Source of the DNA: DASUPK01 sp046732465 | GTDB taxonomy: Bacteria; Actinomycetota; Thermoleophilia; Solirubrobacterales; 70-9 | Direction: 5' to 3' | NCBI GenBank assembly: GCA_046732465.1 | Contig: JBKPND010000114.1 | Coordinates: 1 to 13,098, forward strand | DNA length: 13,098 nucleotides | In this document: piece after piece, positions 6,628-12,725 of the stretch | Layout: each line of letters begins with the position of its first letter | Numbering within the stretch: position 1 is the stretch's first letter | Translations under genes and position numbers: made by a program | Notes under the pieces: generated by a model | What the model saw: only the letters and a program-made list of their open reading frames with translations | Database searches by the model: none | Told to the model about the DNA's origin: nothing

Positions 6628-7068
6628 ATGCAGCGCGGTGACTTCCTACGCGCTCTGTCGCGCGATCACCACCAGGGCCTGTCGGTCGCATTGAGGCTGA
6701 AGCGCACTACTCCCGCGACCGCCGGTAAGGACCGGCAGCGGTTCCTCGACTTCTGGCGCGGTGAAGGGCGCCGGCACTTCCGCATCGAAGAGGAGGTCCT
6801 GCTGCCCGCCTATGCCCGCCACGGCGAGGTCGATGAGCCGGCCGTGGTGCGCGTGCTGACCGAGCACCTGGATCTCAGACGGCGAGCGATCGAACTCGAG
6901 GCGAACGAGCGACCTGAGGTCGACGAACTGCGCGAGCTCGGGGAGAGACTGCAGCGGCACATTCGCCATGAGGAGCGTGTGCTCTTTCCGAGCATCGAGG
7001 CAGCCATTCCAGAGGTCGAGCTCGGCGACCTGGCACAAGCCATCGAACGCGCGGAAAGATCCGGCTAG
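6628..7068 (+). CDS. Hemerythrin HHE-domain protein
   Basis: The 146-aa product is a single hemerythrin-like four-helix bundle. Candidate di-iron ligands follow the family order: H14/H15 in SRDHHQGL, H50 with E54 in RRHFRIEEEVLLP, H80 in TEHLDLR, and H111 with H114-E115 in RHIRHEERVLFP. Such proteins bind oxygen or nitric oxide, sense them, or store iron, in the cytosol. The ATG at 6628 is preceded by CGGGG at about seven bases. It ends tail-to-tail with the leftward gene at 7065-7406: the four bases CTAG at 7065-7068 supply the TAG stop on both strands. The setting among Usp and oxidase genes suggests a role in oxygen or NO stress, but that is inference. Confidence 0.9.
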   Translation: MQRGDFLRALSRDHHQGLSVALRLKRTTPATAGKDRQRFLDFWRGEGRRHFRIEEEVLLPAYARHGEVDEPAVVRVLTEHLDLRRRAIELEANERPEVDELRELGERLQRHIRHEERVLFPSIEAAIPEVELGDLAQAIERAERSG

Positions 7069-7406
7069 GCGGCCTTCCGGTCGTGCGGGTCCGCCGTCGG
7101 CCGCGGTTCGCGTCGCCCGAGTTGCGCCACCTGTGGACGTTCATCGAGGACAGGGACGGTCTGCGGAGGCTCGGGGTCAGGTTCGCCGCGGTCGGCGAAC
7201 GCCGCCGCGATCCCTGCGGTCAGGATGGCGATAGCGCCGATCAAGCTCAGAAGCGCGACCACCAAGACCCACAGCGCGTCCGTTAGCGCGAGTAGGGCGA
7301 CCGGAACGACGACTAGCGCGAGGCAGATTAGGCTCACGATCAACAGGGCCGGGTAGCCGGCCCTCTCCGCTGTCAGCTGGAAGTCAAGGAAAGGCTTGCG
7401 TCGCAT
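7065..7406 (-). CDS. Small two-segment membrane protein with polar tail
   Basis: The 113-aa product has a basic start (MRRK), two long apolar segments near residues 18-41 and 43-69, and a C-terminal tail of about 43 residues rich in P, D, E and R (GEPDPEPPQTVPVLDERP). Both ends are probably cytoplasmic. No family is recognised. The frame is open far upstream to 7874, but that stretch is the antisense shadow of the gene at 7585-7890. The ATG at 7404-7406 is the natural start, with AGG about nine bases before it. A ten-base pseudo-palindrome, GGACCTGTCC, overlaps the ribosome-site region. It is convergent with the hemerythrin gene and diverges from the 7585 gene. Confidence 0.6.
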   Translation of the reverse strand: MRRKPFLDFQLTAERAGYPALLIVSLICLALVVVPVALLALTDALWVLVVALLSLIGAIAILTAGIAAAFADRGEPDPEPPQTVPVLDERPQVAQLGRREPRPTADPHDRKAA

Positions 7407-7531
7407 GGCCGGGACCTGTCCAGTCGGATCGGGGGTCGTTAGCCATGCTCGCCGGACGACGGTCTGGCTCCTATAGGTCGAAACGACCAATTCGAGCCTC
7501 GCCGGCGTGTACGTCCGGTGGGCGCCTGCCG

Positions 7532-7886
7532 GATGGAGGCTGATACCCATTGCTGCAGCGCCCGGGGCAGCCCAAGCTTGGTCCATGGTCCAGCTGGCGA
7601 TCCGCTGCCACCCGCGAGTTCCGCTCTCCCCCGACGAACTCGAAGGCTGGCTCGAGCTCGAGGTCAAGGACCTCCGCGCCCAAGCGCCCCACGCCACCGT
7701 CCGCCTCTCGCGCCTCACCCAAGGCCGCCCCGACCCACACCTCGACATCGGTTGGCTGATCGAACTCGAACTCGACCCAACCGAACGGCTACTCGCCGGC
7801 GACCGGCTCGACCAAGCCCTCAGAGACATGCGCCTACTCGGCCTCCAACCAACCCTCCTCACCCCCCACAGCAACGGACAAAGGAC
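7532..7886 (+). repeat. Long direct repeat, left copy
   Basis: This segment matches 12726-13098 in the same orientation. From 7545 to the ATG at 7585 the two copies are identical (40 bases). In the next 276 coding bases there are five substitutions. Near the 3' end the right copy has 15 extra bases, and the match then resumes (CAACGGACA) up to an ATG in both. Before 7545 the match fades over about a dozen bases. The repeat has no terminal inverted repeats or transposase and looks like a gene duplication rather than an insertion sequence. Confidence 0.9.
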
Positions 7887-7890
7887 ATGA
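7585..7890 (+). CDS. Small protein of unknown function in the direct repeat (left copy)
   Basis: The 101-aa product is soluble with a strand/helix mix: MVQLAIRCHPRVPLSPDELEGW at the start, a helix-like ELEGWLELEVKDLRA, a strand TVRLSRLTQ, then WLIELELD and a helix LDQALRDMRLLG near the end. No family is recognised. Codons end mostly in C or G, supporting this strand. The frame opens upstream at 7507, but only from the ATG at 7585 do the two repeat copies share a usable ATG; no strong ribosome site is seen. Its TGA overlaps the ATG of the MarR-like gene as ATGA, so the two are translationally coupled. A nearly identical copy lies at 12779. A function with the MarR-like regulator is inferred from coupling. 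Confidence 0.7.
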   Translation: MVQLAIRCHPRVPLSPDELEGWLELEVKDLRAQAPHATVRLSRLTQGRPDPHLDIGWLIELELDPTERLLAGDRLDQALRDMRLLGLQPTLLTPHSNGQRT

Positions 7891-8414
7891 ACACACGGCT
7901 ACGGGAAGCGTTCGCGCCGGAGGCACAGGCGGCACTCGACCGTGTGCTCCAGGTGCTCGAGCATCGCCAACACTCGGCCACAGAGATGCGAGTGCTCCTT
8001 CGACTGCTGGAGCGCCGCAACGCGAGCATCGTCGAGCTCGCCGAACACCTCGGCATTCGCCCGACCGAGGTCACACGCGCGGGTCGGCGATTGGCCATGC
8101 GCGGACTGGTTCGAGCGCACCACGCCGGAAAGCGTGAGGAGATGCTCATGCAAATCACGCGCTCCGGGCGAGCGGTCATGCACTCGTTGCTCACGGCGGC
8201 CGAATGGGAGTCTGCTCGGCCCTCTAAGCCAGGGGAGCCTCTCGACCACGCCGGAAATCGACGCGGGTCGACAGTCGAGGAAATGGGTGAGGGCTCATTC
8301 CCGGCCAGCGACCCTCCGGCCGTCTGGACCTGGGAGGTCAGTGAGACCTCGCCCCCGCGTAAGCGCGCTGCGGCCCCTGGCCCTGGCGGGTACGTTTCAC
8401 TTGGCAGCACCTAA
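7887..8414 (+). CDS. MarR-like winged-helix regulator with a C-terminal SFPASDPP tail
   Basis: The 175-aa protein has a winged-helix domain at about residues 30-105: a helix ATEMRVLLRLLERR, the helix-turn-helix ASIVELAEHLGIRPTEVTRAGRRL, and a wing MRGLVRAHHAGKREEMLMQITRSG, as in MarR-type repressors that bind DNA as dimers. The N-terminal dimerisation helix is present but short. Residues 128-150 carry STVEEMGEGSFPASDPPAVW, close to the (E)ESFPASDPP-(A/S)-(W/F) motif known from small stand-alone bacterial proteins of unknown function, so this looks like a fusion. The start overlaps the upstream stop as ATGA. The coxB ribosome site begins inside its stop codon, so it probably lies in the oxidase operon and may regulate it. 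Ligand unknown. Confidence 0.8.
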   Translation: MNTRLREAFAPEAQAALDRVLQVLEHRQHSATEMRVLLRLLERRNASIVELAEHLGIRPTEVTRAGRRLAMRGLVRAHHAGKREEMLMQITRSGRAVMHSLLTAAEWESARPSKPGEPLDHAGNRRGSTVEEMGEGSFPASDPPAVWTWEVSETSPPRKRAAAPGPGGYVSLGST

Positions 8415-8418
8415 GGAG
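8413..8418 (+). promoter_or_regulatory. coxB ribosome binding site overlapping the MarR-like stop
   Basis: AAGGAG begins within the TAA stop of the MarR-like gene and lies eight bases before the coxB ATG at 8427. It is one of the two best ribosome sites in the window. The tight junction supports cotranscription of the regulator and the oxidase. Confidence 0.8.
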
Positions 8419-8426
8419 CCCCGTAG

Positions 8427-9299
8427 ATGGCAGCTCGCGCAGTGGCGCGCAAAGTGCTTGGTGTTGCACCCGTCCTCTTGATCGCCGGGCTGGCTGCACC
8501 TTCGCTTGCCTTTGGCGACGCGGTGACACCGGAGTCGGGCGGCTCGCCGAACGCCGACGACATCGACACGCTCTACAAGGTCACGCTCTACGTCGGACTC
8601 GTAATCTTCCTGATCGTCGAGGGCACGCTGCTGTGGTCGTTGTTGCGCTACCGCGCGCGCCGGGGTCACGAGGCGGCGCAGATGCGCGGCAACACGCCGC
8701 TCGAGGTTGGTTGGACGATCGGGGCGGCGCTGATCCTGGTCGTGCTCACGGTGATCACTTTCGTCTACCTCGACGACATCGAGAACCCTCCGGAGTCGGG
8801 CCCGAACGGGCTGCGGGCCTCACAGGCACGCTTCGCGTCGGTCGATCAGCCGCCGCCGCCGAGCGGACGCCCCTACTTGAAGGTCGGAGTGAACGGTCAG
8901 CAGTACATCTGGCGCTACGACTATCCGGGCAAGCGCGTCCTGTTCAGCTATCACGAGATGGTGGTGCCGGTGGACACCACCGTGGTGCTGGAGATCACCG
9001 CCTCGGACGTGATCCACTCGTGGTGGATCCCCAAGCTCGGCGGCAAGGCCGACGCCGTACCCGGTCATGTCAACGAGACCTGGTTCAAGATCCCGGCCGA
9101 CAAGGCGGGGACCACATTCGAGGGCCAATGCGCGGAACTGTGCGGCTACAACCACGCCGACATGCGCGCGCAGGTGAAGGCCGTCACGCCTGACCGGTAC
9201 GAGGCCTGGGCAGACAAGCGCGCCAACGAGATCGAGGCGGCCGGCAAGGAGCTCGGAAAGCAGCGCAAGGAGGGCGAAGGCGAGGTGATCCCCAGGTAA
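8427..9299 (+). CDS. coxB: Cytochrome c oxidase subunit II
   Basis: The 290-aa subunit receives electrons from cytochrome c at its CuA centre and passes them to subunit I. Residues 8-30 form a signal-like segment (VLLIAGLAAPSLAFG), membrane helices lie near 47-72 and 96-115, and an outward-facing cupredoxin domain runs from about 148. All CuA ligands are visible: H197 in SDVIHSWW, C235 and C239 with E237 in GQCAELCG, H243 and M246 in YNHADM. The C-terminal tail (265-290) is charged, and no cytochrome c domain is fused, so it is not a caa3-type subunit. The start has AAGGAG eight bases before it. The stop overlaps the coxA start as TAATG. The same subunit is called CtaC in many actinobacteria. 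Confidence 0.96.
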   Translation: MAARAVARKVLGVAPVLLIAGLAAPSLAFGDAVTPESGGSPNADDIDTLYKVTLYVGLVIFLIVEGTLLWSLLRYRARRGHEAAQMRGNTPLEVGWTIGAALILVVLTVITFVYLDDIENPPESGPNGLRASQARFASVDQPPPPSGRPYLKVGVNGQQYIWRYDYPGKRVLFSYHEMVVPVDTTVVLEITASDVIHSWWIPKLGGKADAVPGHVNETWFKIPADKAGTTFEGQCAELCGYNHADMRAQVKAVTPDRYEAWADKRANEIEAAGKELGKQRKEGEGEVIPR

Positions 9300-10999
9300 T
9301 GGAAGCGGGCACGACCACGCCCAGGCAGGTCGCGCGCCCGGAGATCATCCTGGACGGCCTCACGCCGGAGCCGCGCGGCTGGCTCGGCTGGCTGACCACG
9401 ACCGACCACAAGCGCATCGGGATCATGTACCTGGCGCTGACCGTCCTGTTCCTCCTGCTCGGAGGAGTGGAGGCGCTGATCATGCGCCTCCAGCTGGCCG
9501 TGCCGGATAACACCCTGGTCACCCCGGAGACCTACAACGGGCTCGTGACCATGCACGGGTCGACCATGATCTTCCTCGTCCTCGTGCCGGTCTGGGCGGG
9601 CTTCGGCAACTACCTGGTCCCGCTCATGATCGGGGCGCGCGACATGGCCTTCCCGCGGCTGAATGCGCTGTCGTTCTGGCTGCTCCTGTTCGGCGGGATC
9701 GTCCTGTACATCAGTCTCTTCTTCGAGCCGCCGCAGGCGGGCTGGACCGCCTATGCCCCGCTCTCAGACGACTCCTATTCGCCGAGCGGCGGGGTCGATG
9801 CCTGGATCTTGATGGTCCACCTGACGAGTCTCTCGTCCGTGCTCGGGGGAATCAACTTCGTCGCCACGATCCACAACATGCGAGCGCCCGGCATGAGCTG
9901 GAGCCGCCTGCCGCTGTTCGTCTGGACGATCCTCGTCTACAGCTACCTGCTGATCCTGGCCATCCCGTCGCTGACGACCGCGGTGACGATGTTGCTGACC
10001 GACCGCCACTTCGGCACCGCCTTCTTTGACCCGACCGGCGGCGGCGATCCGCTGCTGTGGCAGCACCTGTTCTGGTTCTTCGGCCACCCGGAGGTCTACA
10101 TCATGGTGCTGCCCGCGTTCGGGATCATCTCCGAGGTTCTGCCGGTGTTCGCGCGCAAGCCGATCTTCGGCTACACGGCGATCGCGGTTTCTACTGTCGC
10201 GATCGCGTTCCTGAGTGCGCTGGTCTGGGCGCACCACATGTTCGCCACCCCGACACCGACCGTGGTGCTCGCCTTCTTCATGCTGTCGTCGTTCACGATC
10301 GCGGTTCCGACGGGCATCAAGATCTTCAACTGGCTCGCCACGCTCTGGCGCGGCTCGATCCTCCTGAAGACGCCCTTGCTGTTCGCAGCGGCATTTCTAG
10401 CGCTGTTCCCGATCGGCGGCATAACGGGTGTGATGATGGCCATCTTCCCGGTGGACTGGCAGGTGCACGACACCTACTTCATCGTCGCGCACTTCCACTA
10501 CGTGCTGTTCGGGGGATCCGCCTTCGCGCTGATGGCAGGTCTCTATTACTGGTTCCCGAAGCTCACAGGCCGGATGTTCTCCGAGGGCCTTGGGAAGTTG
10601 TCCTTCTGGCTCATGTTCATCGGGTTCAACACGACCTTCCTGGTCCAGCATGCGATGGGCCTCAAGGGCATGCCGCGCCGCATCTATGACTACGACTCGT
10701 CGCTCGGCGTCTCGGGCTACAACCTGATCTCCACGATCGGCTCGTTCATCCTCGGCGTCGGGGTGGTCATGGTCGTCGCAAATCTGCTCTGGAGTGCCAA
10801 GCACGGACGCCGGGCAGGCAACGATCCGTGGAAGGGCAACACGCTCGAGTGGTTCACCCAGTCACCGCCCCCACGCAATAACTTCGACGTCATTCCAAGG
10901 GTGCGCAGCGTCGAACCGATGAAGGACATCCGCCGCGAAGTGGCCGCTGCCTCCGCTGCTGAGACGGTGGCCCAGCCGTACGCCCCGCGCAGCCTTTAG
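9299..10999 (+). CDS. coxA: Cytochrome c oxidase subunit I, A-type haem-copper oxidase
   Basis: The 566-aa protein is the catalytic, proton-pumping subunit with about 12 membrane helices. Haem and copper ligands are all visible: H86 (TMHGSTM) and H400 for the low-spin haem, H398 (VAHFHY) for the high-spin haem, and H263, H312 and H313 (GHPEVY and WAHHMF) for CuB. Y267 is the tyrosine that cross-links to H263. Proton-path residues of the A1 class are present: D115 (GARDMAFPRLN) and E265 for the D path, K341 (PTGIKIFNW) for the K path. The C-terminus has the usual LEW-x(3)-SPPP. TAATG overlap with coxB implies coupled synthesis. No subunit III gene follows within the window, so coxC/ctaE must lie elsewhere or be absent. 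Also called CtaD. Confidence 0.97.
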   Translation: MEAGTTTPRQVARPEIILDGLTPEPRGWLGWLTTTDHKRIGIMYLALTVLFLLLGGVEALIMRLQLAVPDNTLVTPETYNGLVTMHGSTMIFLVLVPVWAGFGNYLVPLMIGARDMAFPRLNALSFWLLLFGGIVLYISLFFEPPQAGWTAYAPLSDDSYSPSGGVDAWILMVHLTSLSSVLGGINFVATIHNMRAPGMSWSRLPLFVWTILVYSYLLILAIPSLTTAVTMLLTDRHFGTAFFDPTGGGDPLLWQHLFWFFGHPEVYIMVLPAFGIISEVLPVFARKPIFGYTAIAVSTVAIAFLSALVWAHHMFATPTPTVVLAFFMLSSFTIAVPTGIKIFNWLATLWRGSILLKTPLLFAAAFLALFPIGGITGVMMAIFPVDWQVHDTYFIVAHFHYVLFGGSAFALMAGLYYWFPKLTGRMFSEGLGKLSFWLMFIGFNTTFLVQHAMGLKGMPRRIYDYDSSLGVSGYNLISTIGSFILGVGVVMVVANLLWSAKHGRRAGNDPWKGNTLEWFTQSPPPRNNFDVIPRVRSVEPMKDIRREVAAASAAETVAQPYAPRSL

Positions 11000-11004
11000 A
11001 GCCA

Positions 11005-11036
11005 CCCATCGGCGGGGTGCCGGCGCCGAGGATGGG
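11005..11036 (+). terminator. Candidate hairpin after coxA
   Basis: CCCATCGGCG at 11005-11014 can pair with CGCC plus GATGGG at 11024-11036, with a three-base bulge (GAG) on the right arm and a nine-base loop. It begins five bases after the coxA stop. There is no T-run. The right arm could instead pair with CCCAT at 11045-11049, so two exclusive folds exist. A role as operon terminator is plausible. Confidence 0.4.
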
Positions 11037-11179
11037 CCTATTCACCCATGGCGACACCCGGCGCCCGAGAACAGCATCAGGGCATGACGACACAGCCCCT
11101 CATTCACTCCACCTCTCGCAAGCACGAACGGCCCGCCGCAGCGAACCGCGACCCTGGATCTGCACCCGCCAGGTCGCCC

Positions 11180-11275
11180 ATGACCGTTGCGGGGCTGACA
11201 GCAGCGCGCAGTGAGCTTGCCCGGTTGCGTCGAAGGTCCCGGCTCGACATGGAGGATCGGCTGCCTGAAACGTGA
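11180..11275 (+). pseudogene. N-terminal fragment of a Gre-like factor
   Basis: A 31-codon frame from an ATG reads as the start of the Gre-like protein encoded at 6050-6553. Aligned from MTV, about 15 of 31 residues are identical, including SEL-ARLRRRSR against DEL-EQLRRRTR, and most other changes are conservative. It ends at TGA just where the intact protein continues into the coiled-coil tip (REARAYGD). No continuation is seen in other frames up to 11379. I read it as a truncated remnant of a Gre paralogue. A functional mini-helix peptide cannot be excluded. Confidence 0.55.
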
Positions 11276-11367
11276 TGCCGATGGGTGTTTGGGGGGCGAC
11301 AGAACGGGGCTTGGGACCCATATGCCGAACGCCCGCCAGGACGGACGATGCAGGCACACCCGCTACG

Positions 11368-11374
11368 AAGGAGG
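11368..11374 (+). promoter_or_regulatory. Strong ribosome site that fixes the family X copy 3 start
   Basis: AAGGAGG lies five bases before the ATG at 11380. It overrides the longer frame that opens at 11272, and the resulting N-terminus (MPNGIFP) matches that of family X copy 1 (MPSGVFP). Confidence 0.85.
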
Positions 11375-11379
11375 CGGAC

Positions 11380-11901
11380 ATGCCCAACGGCATTTTTCCC
11401 GGCACGCTTTCCCCGGGCACTGAATACCACTCCCACCCCCACCCGGACCCAAGTCTCGGCCTTCGGCTGCGCACGCGCTGGGGTCAGAATCGCCTCGACC
11501 GCGAGCTCGCGGCGGGCACCGACCCGGCTGCCAGCCCTGAACTGAACTTGCGCGCCGCGCAGCTGCAGTCCAGGCCCGTTCGCTCCCGGCTCGCCAATGC
11601 GATCGTGGAGATGCTCGGTCGGGCGCACGAGCCGAACCTCGGGCGCTTCACAGTTGCCGGCGGGCAGCAGCACGCAGAGATCCGCGAGTACGCGGACAAC
11701 CTGAGGGCGCTTGTCGCCCGCCTCCGCGACGACCGCCCGATCGACATACAGGGGGCGGCTATGACCGCCCGGCTGGTGAACGACCGGTCGAGCCCGCTCT
11801 ACCGAGCGAGCGATCAGGACCTAAGGAGCGCAGTGCTCTCGGCCCGACTCGCGCTCGAGCGCTCTACGCAGGTCCGGCACGACCTGGCGAGCGCGGCGTG
11901 A
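11380..11901 (+). CDS. Family X protein of unknown function, copy 3 (partner of a Usp)
   Basis: The 173-aa product is the closest relative of copy 1 (594-1109), sharing blocks from end to end: MPNGIFP, SLGLRLRTRW at 25-34, NRLDRELAAG at 37-46, DPAASPELNLRAAQLQS at 48-64, RSRLANAIVEMLGRA at 68-82, PNLGRFT at 85-91, LRDDRPIDIQGAAM at 115-128 and LVNDRSSPLYR at 132-142. A histidine-rich stretch (YHSHPHPD, 16-23) is unique to this copy. It is soluble and mostly helical with no recognised domain. The conserved polar block NDRSSPL may be a binding site, but that is a guess. The stop overlaps the start of the following Usp gene by four bases (GTGA), the tightest coupling among the three modules, which supports a joint function. 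Confidence 0.85.
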   Translation: MPNGIFPGTLSPGTEYHSHPHPDPSLGLRLRTRWGQNRLDRELAAGTDPAASPELNLRAAQLQSRPVRSRLANAIVEMLGRAHEPNLGRFTVAGGQQHAEIREYADNLRALVARLRDDRPIDIQGAAMTARLVNDRSSPLYRASDQDLRSAVLSARLALERSTQVRHDLASAA

Positions 11902-12386
11902 GCATGCAGGACCCCTACATCGAGGCCGGCGGCCTCCAGGGTCCGGTCTTGTTCGCCTACGACGGCTTCGAGGATGCCAAGGCGGCAATCCGGCAGGCGG
12001 CTAGACACTTCCGGAGCGGCCGATCGGCGATCGTTCTGACCGTCTGGGAACCGTCTGCCTCGATGCCGTTCGCAAGCACGCCAACGACCCCCGGCGGCCT
12101 GGAACAGCGCATCGAGGGCGAGGCCCGCAGGATCGCGGACGAAGGTGCGCGCCTGGCGCGGGCATGCGGTTTCGGGGCCCAATCGGTCGCCGAACGCGGC
12201 GACTCCATCTGGAGGCGAATCGTTCGATCAGCGGAGGAGCACGACGCCAGCATGGTGGTCCTCGGCGCGCACGGGCGCACCGGCACCGAGCTGGTAGCGA
12301 GGGGAAGCGTCGCTGCGGCCACGGCGGAGCACACCGCGAGGCCGGTTCTGATCGTCCACGCATCTCCTCGAAGACGCGCTGCGTGA
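11898..12386 (+). CDS. Universal stress protein with intact ATP motif (Usp copy 3)
   Basis: The 162-aa product is a complete single-domain Usp. It has the first strand PVLFAYDGFEDA (16-27), a second strand AIVLTVWEP (44-52), a helix at about 68-90, and VVLGAHGRTG-x(5)-GS at 120-137, which fits the G-x2-G-x9-G-S nucleotide motif (G123, G126, G136, S137), then PVLIVH (149-154). ATP binding is therefore likely, unlike in copies 1 and 2. It probably starts at the GTG overlapping the family X stop (GTGA); the ATG two codons later is an alternative. It converges with the zinc-binding gene at 12398-12634, 11 bases away. A cytosolic role in stress or dormancy is typical of the family. Confidence 0.9.
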   Translation: MSMQDPYIEAGGLQGPVLFAYDGFEDAKAAIRQAARHFRSGRSAIVLTVWEPSASMPFASTPTTPGGLEQRIEGEARRIADEGARLARACGFGAQSVAERGDSIWRRIVRSAEEHDASMVVLGAHGRTGTELVARGSVAAATAEHTARPVLIVHASPRRRAA

Positions 12387-12397
12387 CCATCGGGCCT

Positions 12398-12634
12398 CTA
12401 GGCGTTGGGCTCGCCCTCGTTCACCAGCGCACGCAGGCTCGCGTATTCCTCTTGACAGGCGGGACACCCCTCCAGGTGTGCCCGCATACCCGGGACGTGC
12501 TCGTCAGCCGGCGCACCCTGGAGCTCTAGGTCGACGTACTCGTCGAGCCTTTCGAAGCACTCGTCGCAGAGCAGCTCAGAGTCGGCTGGACCGAGCACTC
12601 GCTTGAGGATGCTGTCGTTCCTTGGCTTGTCCAT
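12398..12634 (-). CDS. Small zinc-finger (zf-HC2-like) anti-sigma-type protein
   Basis: The 78-aa product has C23-x2-C26 in LLCDECFERLDEYVDLEL and the HLEGCPAC block with H53, C57 and C60. This is the H-x3-C-x2-C zinc signature of ZAS anti-sigma factors, which bind ECF sigma factors and can release them when the cysteines are oxidised. The LDEYVD-x-EL run between is also typical. There is no membrane segment, so it would act in the cytosol. The start has GAGAGG nine bases upstream, and an in-frame stop shortly before rules out a much longer start. No sigma-factor gene is next to it in the window; genes upstream on this strand are divergent. Target sigma factor unknown. Confidence 0.75.
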   Translation of the reverse strand: MDKPRNDSILKRVLGPADSELLCDECFERLDEYVDLELQGAPADEHVPGMRAHLEGCPACQEEYASLRALVNEGEPNA

Positions 12635-12725
12635 GCGGTCGGGCCTCTCGAACTTGTCGGGGCCACTTCTCCTTTAGCGCGGCCTCCCGAACGATTCTTA
12701 CTTGCTGCACTTTCGGACCCCCCGA

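Larger units (their letters stand above)
11000..11379. other. 380-base stretch between coxA and the third module
   Basis: This interval holds the candidate hairpin after coxA, a Gre-like fragment (11180-11275) and the leader of the third family X gene. A longer open frame from 11048 contains the fragment, but its first 44 residues look random. From 11276 to 11367 I see only G-rich leader sequence. GTTT at about 11287 followed by GGG at about 11307 loosely recalls a SigB-type promoter, but the match is poor. Confidence 0.5.

Noticed and set aside
7404..7421. DosR-like box (GGGACCTGTCC) near the start of the small membrane gene
   Set aside because: It is too short and wrongly spaced for the known 20-base consensus, and it overlaps the ribosome-site region.
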